The translations under genes and the position numbers were made by a program. The notes beneath the pieces were generated by a model that worked only from the letters and a program-made list of their open reading frames with translations, did not search any database and was not told the origin of the DNA. From the NCBI GenBank assembly GCA_016200225.1, contig JACQFD010000026.1, forward strand, positions 142,077 to 206,076: 64,000 bases of DNA, in the 5' to 3' direction. This document shows positions 7,721 through 16,620 of this stretch, piece by piece; within the stretch, counting starts at the first letter, position 1, and every line of letters starts with the position of its first letter. This stretch comes from Planctomycetota bacterium (GTDB lineage Bacteria > Planctomycetota > UBA1135 > JACQFD01).

Positions 7721-10285
7721 TTGTCTTATATGCGGGCCATTACACGTGAACGCCCCCCACTGCGTGCGGCGGTTTGGATCGCCGTCGGCGCGATGGCGGG
7801 TGTGTTGTATGCAAACCGTCGTTGCCAGCAGGCAGACGGAGCGTGGATCGCGGCCGCGGGGATCGCCGTCTGCGGCCTTTGCGCGATTGTTCATAATCGC
7901 CGAATACTTACAATCGTGGCGGGCCCAATCCTGTCCGCCGTCGCCGCGGCGCTCGGAGTTGTTTGTTATCAGGCGGAATGGAACGCGCGCCGTCCCGCCG
8001 GTTTTTGTGCGACTTGGCTACATGCATTCGAAACTAGTGACTTCGAAAACAGTGCCTTCGAAAACAATGCCTTCGAAAACAGTGATTTCGGAACCTCGTT
8101 CGGGACAACCGACGCGCGCGAACGGCGCGATGGACTTGTGGCATTGGAGGGAGTCGTGTCGAGTCCCGTGTGGACGGACGTGCCGGCGGACGACGGATCG
8201 TTATCATCACAATTTTCGATACAAATCGACGGCGTCGACGTTGGAACCGGCGTCGACGTTGGAACCGGCGTCGACGTTGGAACCGGCCCTGAAACAGATG
8301 GCACCGAATCGAGTCGCCGCCGCGTTGCGGCAGCGCGCGGAGAATGCACGGTTCGAGCCGCTGGACGGCCTCCCGCCATTGCGCCGGGCGACCGGGTCCG
8401 CATCGTCGCCAAAGTTAAGAAACCGGGAAGTCCGACCGCCCGGGATCCTCCATTGGAACGGCCGCCGTGGTTTCTAACGAAAAACGGCGCAATCTACAAA
8501 ACCGCCGATGCGCCGTATTGCGGCATCGCGTACCTCGCGGATCGCGCGCGCGAATCGATACTACATATCCTCCAAACGCGTTTTTCGGGCGCCGAACTCG
8601 GCGTCGCGACGGCGCTCAGCATCGGCACGTATGCCTATCTGCCGCAGGACGTTCTTGAAGCCCATTGCGACACGGGCGCGATTCCGCATCTCGCGATTTC
8701 GGGATCGCACGTCGTTATTGTTTGTATTGTCATCGGATTTCTCGCACGCGCGCTGCCGAGGCGCGTCGCGACTCCGTTTTTGTGCATTTCGCTTTTTGTA
8801 TATGCTCCGATTTCGGGCGGCGCGTCGCCGACGATTCGGGCCGTATGCGCGGCGCTGCTTACGAATGCGGGACGCTACACGAGGCGGCGGCCGGACTCGC
8901 TACAATTGCTCGCCTGCGGGGCATTTCTCGAAGTATTAACCAATCCGTTCGAAGTCGCCGGCGCGTCGTTCCAATTGTCCTACGGCGCGATCCTCGGATT
9001 TATCCTATTTTATCGTGAAATTAATAAAAGGCTCTCGGGAATGCTGCTCCCGGTCGAATTGAATTTTGGCGAATTGAATATTGGCGAATTTAATATTTAC
9101 GTACGCGCCGCGCGCGCGCTGATCGCGTCCTTTGCGCTCGGACTCGTGGCAATGCTCTCGACGGCGGGACTCGTCGTCTATCATTTTCAACGCCTGCCTT
9201 GGATCGCGCCGATTCTTGGCATTCCCCTTTCGTTTATGATTCCGCCGATGATGCTGTTCGCGTGGGCAGCCGCGATTCCGGGCCCCGCGGGCGCTTGTTT
9301 CGCAAATTTGTTTCATTGGATCTTTGCGTGGGAAAATGCCGCCGTCGCATTCGCGCGCAGCGCGGCTCCTCCCACGTTTCTTTACAATGCCTCGATGACC
9401 GGCATCGGATGCGCGAGTCTATTATTCCTTTGCAGCGGCCGGGCGAGGGCGGCGATCGGAGGGGCGTTTCTAACGGCTGTCTGTTTTATCTTCACGTCGC
9501 GAAGCGCGCGCGACGGAAGTTTAACGATCATCGTGCAGTCGGTGGGGCATGGCCTCGCGGTCTCATGCATTGCGCCCGGCGGCGACGCCGTACAGATCGA
9601 CGCGGGTTCGAACGATTTGCGGCGGCCGGAGATTCCGATACTTCAATCGCTCGCGGAACGTGGAATCGATCATTTCGCCGTCGCCTCCGTTTCTCACGAC
9701 GACGCCGATCATGCGAATGCCTATCCGCGATTACTACAGTTAATTTCGACGAATGCATGGATTGCAAATCCGGAGAATCCATGGGCCGCGCTGTTTTTGC
9801 GCGCCACGCGACGGCCGCGCTCGACGTGCGGCCCGCTCGTTCTGGGAGACGCGCGATTCGAATGGATCTCCGTTCGGGCAAGCCCGACCGCCCGCGACAA
9901 TGATTATGAAGTGATCACGATCATTGAATTCGCCGGACGGCGAATTCTCCTGCCGGGCGACCTCGAGAAACCCGGCGTCGAAAAGTTATGGACGATGCTC
10001 GAACATACACAATTCGACGTCGCCATCCTTCCGCATCACGGCCTCGACAACGGTCAGATCGAACCGTTTCTCACGGGCGCGGATCCCCGAATCGCGATCG
10101 CATCGTGCGGAGTTCGATATTCGACGCGCGCCGCGGAACGCTCGCTCGAGCGGCGCGGAAATGTATTATTTACCACGCGCCGCCACGGGACACTAACGAT
10201 CGTCGTGGAACGCGACGGCGCCGTGCGACTGTACGCGGCGCGCCGGCAACGCAGTTACTATGATTTCGCCGGTTTTAACAATTGA
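7721..10285 (+). CDS. comEC: ComEC/Rec2 family DNA uptake protein (competence domain plus metallo-beta-lactamase domain)
   Basis: GAIPHLAISGSHVVIVCIVIGFLAR, multiple membrane spans, SVSHDDADHANAYPRLL, ILLPGDLEKPGVEKL, VAILPHHGLDNG. ATG at 7730 is an alternative start. Confidence 0.9.
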   Translation: MSYMRAITRERPPLRAAVWIAVGAMAGVLYANRRCQQADGAWIAAAGIAVCGLCAIVHNRRILTIVAGPILSAVAAALGVVCYQAEWNARRPAGFCATWLHAFETSDFENSAFENNAFENSDFGTSFGTTDARERRDGLVALEGVVSSPVWTDVPADDGSLSSQFSIQIDGVDVGTGVDVGTGVDVGTGPETDGTESSRRRVAAARGECTVRAAGRPPAIAPGDRVRIVAKVKKPGSPTARDPPLERPPWFLTKNGAIYKTADAPYCGIAYLADRARESILHILQTRFSGAELGVATALSIGTYAYLPQDVLEAHCDTGAIPHLAISGSHVVIVCIVIGFLARALPRRVATPFLCISLFVYAPISGGASPTIRAVCAALLTNAGRYTRRRPDSLQLLACGAFLEVLTNPFEVAGASFQLSYGAILGFILFYREINKRLSGMLLPVELNFGELNIGEFNIYVRAARALIASFALGLVAMLSTAGLVVYHFQRLPWIAPILGIPLSFMIPPMMLFAWAAAIPGPAGACFANLFHWIFAWENAAVAFARSAAPPTFLYNASMTGIGCASLLFLCSGRARAAIGGAFLTAVCFIFTSRSARDGSLTIIVQSVGHGLAVSCIAPGGDAVQIDAGSNDLRRPEIPILQSLAERGIDHFAVASVSHDDADHANAYPRLLQLISTNAWIANPENPWAALFLRATRRPRSTCGPLVLGDARFEWISVRASPTARDNDYEVITIIEFAGRRILLPGDLEKPGVEKLWTMLEHTQFDVAILPHHGLDNGQIEPFLTGADPRIAIASCGVRYSTRAAERSLERRGNVLFTTRRHGTLTIVVERDGAVRLYAARRQRSYYDFAGFNN
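8026..8085 (+). repeat. 15-bp tandem repeat, about 4 units, in frame within comEC
   Basis: attcgaaactagtga / cttcgaaaacagtgc / cttcgaaaacaatgc / cttcgaaaacagtga encoding FETSD-FENSA-FENNA-FENSD. Confidence 0.95.
8231..8284 (+). repeat. 18-bp tandem repeat, 3 identical units, in frame within comEC
   Basis: ggcgtcgacgttggaacc x3 encoding (GVDVGT)3. Confidence 0.98.
9056..9100 (+). repeat. 15-bp tandem repeat, 3 diverged units, in frame within comEC
   Basis: gaattgaattttggc / gaattgaatattggc / gaatttaatatttac encoding ELNFG-ELNIG-EFNIY. Confidence 0.9.
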
Positions 10286-12984
10286 CGGAGGACGTATTGT
10301 AAAATTCCCCCATGACGATAATAATCCACCTCGCGCGGCGTATCGATGCGCACGCGGGCCGGGAAGACGACTTCGGCGCCGTCGGAACGTTTCGCCTTGA
10401 CGGTGAGTTCGCGATTATTTTTAAAATTGCAAGCGACGCCCGCCGCAAGACCGACAATTTCTATCCATTCGGAACCCGTCAGCCCAAGCACTTGGGCATT
10501 TTGTCCTTTCTTAAACTCAAGCGGGAGTACGCCCATGCCCACGAGATTGCTACGGTGAATCCTTTCATAACTTTCAGCGATCACGACGCGGACGCCGAGG
10601 AGCGCCGGACCCTTCGCGGCCCAGTCGCGCGAACTGCCGGATCCGTATTCTTTGCCGGCAAGGATGACGAGCGGGACGTCGCTTTCGCGATACCGCATCG
10701 CGGCGTCGAAAATGGACATCGGCTCGCCGCCCGGATGGTGCGCCGTGACGCCGCCTTCGACCCCGGCAATCATAAGATTCTTGATGCGGACGTTTGCAAA
10801 CGTTCCGCGCATCATGATCTCGTGGTTGCCGCGCCGCGCGCCGTACGAGTTAAAATCCGCGGGCGCCACGCCGTGGGATTGTAAGTATTTTCCGGCCGGG
10901 CTGTCGGCTTTGATGTTGCCGGCGGGCGAAATATGATCTGTAGTAATACTGTCGCCGAAAATGGCGAGCACGCGCGCATCCTTTATGTCCGCGGGCGCGG
11001 GCGGTTGCGCGGGCATATTTGTAAAATACGGCGGATGCTTTACATAGGTCGACTTGGCGTCCCATCCGTAGGTGTCGGCCTTCCGAACGACGAGCGATCG
11101 CCACGACGCGTCGCCCGCGTAAACATTGGCATAACTGTTCTTAAACATTTCCGACTGGACGCTGCGCGCGACGGCGGCCGCGATCTCCGCCTGCGTCGGC
11201 CAGATATCCTTAAGAAAAACCGGCCGGCCGTCGCTGCCGTTGCCAAGCGGCTCTTGATACAAATCGCGGTCGATGCGTCCGGCGAGCGCGTACGCGACGA
11301 CGAGCGGAGGCGACGCGAGGTAGTTCGCGCGAACCTGCGCGTGCACGCGCCCTTCAAAATTACGATTCCCCGAAAGCACGGCCGCCGCGACAAGGCTTCC
11401 GTGATCGATTGCTTTCGAAATCGGATCGGGCAGCGGGCCGCTGTTGCCGATGCATGTGGTGCATCCGTAACCGACGATATGGAAATTTAGTTTTTCGAGC
11501 GGATCAAGGAGTCCGGCGTGAGTTAAATAATCGGCCACGACCTTCGAACCGGGCGCGAGCGAAGTCTTGACCCACGGTTTTGTATGGAGTCCGCGTTCGA
11601 CGGCTTTCTTTGCTAATAATCCGGCCGCGATCAGCACGGAGGGATTGCTCGTATTCGTGCAACTCGTGATCGCGGCGATGACGACGGAACCGTGTTGAAT
11701 ATTAAAATTCGAGCCGTCCATCGCGACGGACTGCGGTCCGGACGGCGGCTCGGTCGCGCCCGGTTTCTTTTTCGAAGCCGCGAGAATCCCGGGAAGGGCC
11801 TCCTGAAAGTTAATTTTTACATTTCCGAGCGCGACGCGGTCCTGCGGGCGCTTCGGACCGGCGAGCGACGGTTCGATCGATGCCAAATCGAGGGACAGCG
11901 TATCTGTATATTCGGCGTCGGGCGTGCCCGCGTCGTGCAGGAGTCCCTGAGCGCGATAATACAATTCGACGAGCTTGACGAGCTTCGGGTCGCGCCCCGT
12001 GAACGCGAGGAATCTTAGCGTTTCCGCGTCGACGGGAAACAGTCCGCACGTCGCGCCGTATTCGGGCGCCATGTTGGCGATCGTCGCGCGGTCGGCGAGC
12101 GGCAGGTTCGCGAGGCCGGGGCCGAAGAACTCTACAAATTTGCCGACGACGCCGTGTTTTCTTAACATTTCGGTCACGCGCAGCACGAGATCGGTCGCGG
12201 TCGCCCCTTCGCGCAGGCGCCCCGACAGCGCAACGCCGATGACTTCTGGAATGAGCATCGTCGACGGCTGGCCGAGCATCGCCGCCTCCGCTTCGATTCC
12301 GCCGACGCCCCAGCCGAGGACGCCGAGACCGTTGATCATCGTCGTGTGCGAGTCGGTTCCGACCACGGTGTCGAAATGCGCCAATTGTAGCGAATCGGAC
12401 ATGACGACGCGCGCCAGATACTCCAAATTCACCTGATGCACGATTCCGGTGTCCGGCGGCACAACCCTTAAATTATCAAATGATTCCTGTCCCCATTTTA
12501 AGAATGCGTAGCGTTCGCGATTGCGCTCGAATTCGAGTTTTGCATTCAAGTCGGCCGCATCCGCGGAACCGAAGTAATCGACTTGCACCGAATGGTCGAT
12601 CACGAGTTCGACGGGTTCGAGCGGATTGATTTTCTTAGGATCGCCGCCCATGCGTTTCATCGCGTCGCGCATCGCCGCGAGGTCGACGACGGCGGGAACG
12701 CCGGTAAAGTCCTGCATCAGCACGCGCGCGGGCGTGAATGCAATTTCATATTCGCCGACGGATTTTAAGTTAACTTTCGCGAGCGTTTCGATATCGCGCG
12801 CCGTGACGGTTTCGCCGTCTTCGTGGCGCAGCAGATTCTCGAGCAGCACTTTGTGCGCATACGGCATTTTCTTTAGTTTCGCGGCGATCGCGGGATCGCG
12901 CCTGCCGAGCGCGTTGATATTGTAATATGAATACTTCGAACCGCCCGCGTCGAGCGATTCGCGGCATTGAAAAGAGTTTTTCAT
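10258..12984 (-). CDS. acnA: Aconitate hydratase
   Basis: KMPYAHKVLLENLLRHEDG, FTGVPAVVDLAAMRDAM, VGTDSHTTMINGLGVLGWGVGGIEAEAAMLGQP, ITSCTNTSNPSV, GDSITTDHISPAG, ARRGNHEIMMRGTFAN. Confidence 0.98.
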   Translation of the reverse strand: MKNSFQCRESLDAGGSKYSYYNINALGRRDPAIAAKLKKMPYAHKVLLENLLRHEDGETVTARDIETLAKVNLKSVGEYEIAFTPARVLMQDFTGVPAVVDLAAMRDAMKRMGGDPKKINPLEPVELVIDHSVQVDYFGSADAADLNAKLEFERNRERYAFLKWGQESFDNLRVVPPDTGIVHQVNLEYLARVVMSDSLQLAHFDTVVGTDSHTTMINGLGVLGWGVGGIEAEAAMLGQPSTMLIPEVIGVALSGRLREGATATDLVLRVTEMLRKHGVVGKFVEFFGPGLANLPLADRATIANMAPEYGATCGLFPVDAETLRFLAFTGRDPKLVKLVELYYRAQGLLHDAGTPDAEYTDTLSLDLASIEPSLAGPKRPQDRVALGNVKINFQEALPGILAASKKKPGATEPPSGPQSVAMDGSNFNIQHGSVVIAAITSCTNTSNPSVLIAAGLLAKKAVERGLHTKPWVKTSLAPGSKVVADYLTHAGLLDPLEKLNFHIVGYGCTTCIGNSGPLPDPISKAIDHGSLVAAAVLSGNRNFEGRVHAQVRANYLASPPLVVAYALAGRIDRDLYQEPLGNGSDGRPVFLKDIWPTQAEIAAAVARSVQSEMFKNSYANVYAGDASWRSLVVRKADTYGWDAKSTYVKHPPYFTNMPAQPPAPADIKDARVLAIFGDSITTDHISPAGNIKADSPAGKYLQSHGVAPADFNSYGARRGNHEIMMRGTFANVRIKNLMIAGVEGGVTAHHPGGEPMSIFDAAMRYRESDVPLVILAGKEYGSGSSRDWAAKGPALLGVRVVIAESYERIHRSNLVGMGVLPLEFKKGQNAQVLGLTGSEWIEIVGLAAGVACNFKNNRELTVKAKRSDGAEVVFPARVRIDTPREVDYYRHGGILQYVLRQLLKPAKS

Positions 12985-13000
12985 GATCGTTATGTAATTA

Positions 13001-13006
13001 ATTATA
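13001..13006 (-). promoter_or_regulatory. Candidate -10 element (TATAAT) for acnA
   Basis: Minus strand reads TTTATATAATTAATTACATAACGATCATG; hexamer lies 17 bp upstream of the acnA ATG. Confidence 0.45.
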
Positions 13007-13052
13007 TAAAGTTATGTATTGAGAGTTGAGAGTTTTCGAATTTGTAATATAT

Positions 13053-15401
13053 TCATTCGCGGACCAAGCCCTCGCGCCGCGCGAGGACGAGCGCAACTTT
13101 GTGGATCTCGTCGGACGAGAGCCTCCAAATTTGCGGAAGTATAGGAAATCGCCGGTCGATTGTTGGCAATGCGCCGTCGGCCGCCATCGAATCCACTTCG
13201 CGCGTGAAACTCGCGGCCAGTTTCGAAAACCCGATCGAGTGGGGCGGCAAGCCATACGGATGTTCACAATGTTGCACGATTCCGGCGAGTGATAATTCAG
13301 GATCGCGGGTCGAACAGAGCGCCACGAGTTCGGCGCGCCACTCGAGCCGAGCCTCGACATTTCGGATCGACAACCCGCCGTCGATGAGCCACCAGATCGC
13401 GCGCGGCAATTGCGACATGAACGGTAATAACTGTTCCGCGTCCGCGAGATGGCCGTATTCGTGTAATCTTACAATTTCGAGCATCCGCGGCGCGACGGGC
13501 GAGGGATCGCGTTCGATCGCGCGCCGCGTGAGCCGGCGCGCGAGATCGAAAGACTCGTCGGCCGCGAGCCGCTCCGCCTTTGTCGCCGCTAATGGTAATA
13601 TTTGCACTTTCCACGCGTCGGCGCGGCCCGCGCGCGCCTCGTCCGCCATCGCGATCCGTTCGCGCTCGATGCCATGCGCCGTCTCGGCGATTTCGTCGAG
13701 AATAATCCATACATTTCCCGGAAGCGTCGCTCCGGCGAACGGACCGGCGTTCTGCTCGATTTGTGTAAATAAACTCCAGCCTTCGCCCACGGACTCGAGT
13801 CCGCGGTACGGCCGTCCAAGCACTTCGCCGTCGATCGCGCGCGTCGATAGACGCCGCATCGCGGCGGCCTCGACCGGTCCGAGGAACCGTTTTCCGAGGC
13901 GCAATTCCAAACCATACTTTTCGAAAATGCTTGCAAAACCCGGCGACCCGGGCGTCGAGACGAGAAGCGAACCGATCGGAAAATGCGCATCCGTTTCCGA
14001 TCCCTCGACGGCGTCGAAGCCTAGCGTTTCTTTTGTTATTAATCGAAACGGATCGAGCGCGCCCATGAGCGAAAGGCTCCCGCGCGAACCATGCTCCAGT
14101 TCGTCCCGCACTTTTGTAATCATTCGGCGGAAACCGCGGACTTCTTTATGAAACTCCGCGGCTTCGAACGACGTCGGATCCAATTGTAATGTTTGCGCGG
14201 CCAGTTCGGCCGCCTCGTCGAGCCAGCCGTTGCGCGCCGCGGCCCGCGCAAAACTTAATAATACATTTGCGTCCCCCGGCATGTTGGCGGCCGTGTACAA
14301 CGACGCCGCGAATTGATCGCGCCGGCCGTTGTCCGCGCTTTTGATAGCATTCCCGAATTGTTGTAAAAATTCTTCCTCGAGCGACCATGCGCCTTTGTAG
14401 TCGCGCGTCGCGATGCGCGCGAGCCGCAGTTCGCGAACGACGCGGATCGAATGCTCGCCGAGAGCGTGGGCACGGGAGAGTTCGCGTTCCTCGTCGGTGA
14501 CGCGTCCGGATTGGAGCGCGATTTCGGCGGCGAGCAGGCAGCGCGCGACTTCGAGTTCCGCCGCCACGGGTCCGGCCGAGCGCGCGCAGACGAGCGCGTC
14601 CTCGAGGCGCTCGATCGCGTCGCGCGTTCCGCCCGCCCGCGCGGCGAGCGCGAGCGCGCGCGTCGCCGGCGCGTTTTGTAGTATAATCGAAAGATTGTCG
14701 CGGACGTCGTTTTGATTAAATATAGTATAAACGCCCGGCCGGTTGGCGTTCGCCGCGAACATTCTTAATAATAATTCCAGAAACACGGGCTCCGTTCCTC
14801 CGAATGCATGCGCGCAATTGCGCACCATGAATTCGAGCCGCCCCTGATCGCCCGACGCGCGCAGCGAGGCAATGACGCCAAGCCACGGATCGGTTTCCTC
14901 CGGTAACAGATCCACCGCGTCCTGAGCATACGAAAGTCCGTCGCCCGGCCCCGAGAACGCCTCATCGTACGCGGAGCGCCCCTGTCGCGCCCATCCGTAC
15001 CATGGATCGAGATCCTGCGCTTTCTTTAATAATCGCAGCCGCGCGGCGCCGTCGCGTAGGCGCGCAAGTAAATAATAACCGCGCGGCGAATTCGGATCCT
15101 TTGCAATCCCGGCCTCCGCTTCGCGGATCGCCTCGTCGCGCCGAAATGTTATAATTTGTATATCCTGGAGCCGCCGCCACGCGCGCACGAACTCCGGATC
15201 GATGCCGACGGCCGTACGCAACTGCGCTTCCGCTTCTTCTATATTTCCAGCGACCCCGGCGGCGCGATATTTCGACCAAGCCTCCGCGGCGGCGCCGGGC
15301 GGACGATGCCGCAGCGCGTGGGCCGCGAGTTCGCCGCGCGAGACGCAAGACACCAGCGCCGCCGTCAGCAGGGCGCCGATGTATTTGTTAAGAAGAATCA
15401 C
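13053..15401 (-). CDS. TPR-repeat protein with HExxH (HEYGH) zincin-like motif, signal-peptide-like N terminus
   Basis: TPR-like AGNIEEAEAQLRTAVGIDPEFVRAWRRLQDIQ; IVRLHEYGHLADAEQLL; start overlaps the ribD stop. Confidence 0.75.
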   Translation of the reverse strand: MILLNKYIGALLTAALVSCVSRGELAAHALRHRPPGAAAEAWSKYRAAGVAGNIEEAEAQLRTAVGIDPEFVRAWRRLQDIQIITFRRDEAIREAEAGIAKDPNSPRGYYLLARLRDGAARLRLLKKAQDLDPWYGWARQGRSAYDEAFSGPGDGLSYAQDAVDLLPEETDPWLGVIASLRASGDQGRLEFMVRNCAHAFGGTEPVFLELLLRMFAANANRPGVYTIFNQNDVRDNLSIILQNAPATRALALAARAGGTRDAIERLEDALVCARSAGPVAAELEVARCLLAAEIALQSGRVTDEERELSRAHALGEHSIRVVRELRLARIATRDYKGAWSLEEEFLQQFGNAIKSADNGRRDQFAASLYTAANMPGDANVLLSFARAAARNGWLDEAAELAAQTLQLDPTSFEAAEFHKEVRGFRRMITKVRDELEHGSRGSLSLMGALDPFRLITKETLGFDAVEGSETDAHFPIGSLLVSTPGSPGFASIFEKYGLELRLGKRFLGPVEAAAMRRLSTRAIDGEVLGRPYRGLESVGEGWSLFTQIEQNAGPFAGATLPGNVWIILDEIAETAHGIERERIAMADEARAGRADAWKVQILPLAATKAERLAADESFDLARRLTRRAIERDPSPVAPRMLEIVRLHEYGHLADAEQLLPFMSQLPRAIWWLIDGGLSIRNVEARLEWRAELVALCSTRDPELSLAGIVQHCEHPYGLPPHSIGFSKLAASFTREVDSMAADGALPTIDRRFPILPQIWRLSSDEIHKVALVLARREGLVRE

Positions 15402-16561
15402 GGCGCGCCCGCCGTGTCCGGCTTTTGTAAACCAATATTAATAAAGCCGCCGATCAAAATATCTGTATGAATTCGCTCGACGTACACGTCGTCGAGCACG
15501 AGCGCCTGCTCCATCGTCGCGAATTCGGGGAGTCCGGCCGGTCCGGGCACGGGCGGAGGTCCGCCCGCGAGTCGCGGCGCCACAACGCATAGAATCTGAT
15601 CGACGACGCGCGCCGCGCGGAGCGCGCCGATGAGTTCGGGACCCGCTTCGACAAGCAGGCGGCGAATGCCGCGCGAAAATAACAATTCCATCGCGGCCGC
15701 GATGCAGGCGCGCGGCCGGCCGGCCTGTTGCGGCTCCGGCGGAACATTAAGAATCTCCGCGCCCGCGCGTTCGAGCCCCCGGCGGCGCTCGGCGGGCGCG
15801 TCTTCGAGTGTAATAATCCAAACGGGCGATTCGCCCTCGACGAGCATGCGCGCCTGCGGCGGCGTTCGCAATTGCGAATCGAATATGATTCGCGCGGGCG
15901 GCTTCGATAACAATTGGTTGCCGCGGCATGTTAATAAAGGATCGTCGCGAAGAATTGTACTGACGCCGACGGCGACGCCCTCGCAACGACCGCGCAGGCG
16001 ATGCACAAACTCGCGCGCGCGTTCACTACTAATCCACTTCGAGTCGCCGTTCGCCAGCGCCGATCGCCCGTCGAGCGTCATCGCCCACTTCGCGAGCACC
16101 CACGGCCGGCGAAGCGAGATGGCGCGCAGATAAGTTTTGTTTTGATCCGCGAATCGCAGGTCCGCGCCCAGATGTATCACTTCGACGCCGTGTTCGCGCA
16201 GGATCGCGATTCCGCGGCCCGCGTGCATCGGATTGGGATCGATGGCGCCGACATAAACTTTCCGAATTCCCGCGTGAAGAACCGCCTCGACGCACGCGGG
16301 CGTTTTTCCGATCGTGGAACATGGCTCGAGAGTTACAAATAAAGTATCGGGCCGGGCTCCGGCGGTGAGCGCCTCGTCGAGCGCGCCGATTTCGGCGTGA
16401 TGGCCGCCATATTCGGCGTGGTAACCGCGGCCGACGATCCGTCCCCCGCCGAGTGCGATGGCACCGACGCGCGGATTCGGTTCGACGGATCCGCGGCCGT
16501 GCTCCGCGAGCGCGAAGGCCTGCTCCATCAATCGTTCATGATCGCCGACGCGCGTGTCCAT
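15398..16561 (-). CDS. ribD: Bifunctional riboflavin-specific deaminase/reductase
   Basis: MEQAFALAEHGRGSVEPNPRVGAIAL, GGHHAEIGALDEA, TLEPCSTIGKTPACVEAV, WAMTLDGRSALANGDSKWISS, LVEAGPELIGALRAARVVDQ. Confidence 0.95.
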   Translation of the reverse strand: MDTRVGDHERLMEQAFALAEHGRGSVEPNPRVGAIALGGGRIVGRGYHAEYGGHHAEIGALDEALTAGARPDTLFVTLEPCSTIGKTPACVEAVLHAGIRKVYVGAIDPNPMHAGRGIAILREHGVEVIHLGADLRFADQNKTYLRAISLRRPWVLAKWAMTLDGRSALANGDSKWISSERAREFVHRLRGRCEGVAVGVSTILRDDPLLTCRGNQLLSKPPARIIFDSQLRTPPQARMLVEGESPVWIITLEDAPAERRRGLERAGAEILNVPPEPQQAGRPRACIAAAMELLFSRGIRRLLVEAGPELIGALRAARVVDQILCVVAPRLAGGPPPVPGPAGLPEFATMEQALVLDDVYVERIHTDILIGGFINIGLQKPDTAGAP

Positions 16562-16620
16562 TCTTAAAATCTAACAAAAATCGCGGTTTGATCGAAGTGT
16601 CATCGCCTGGTTACGCGACA

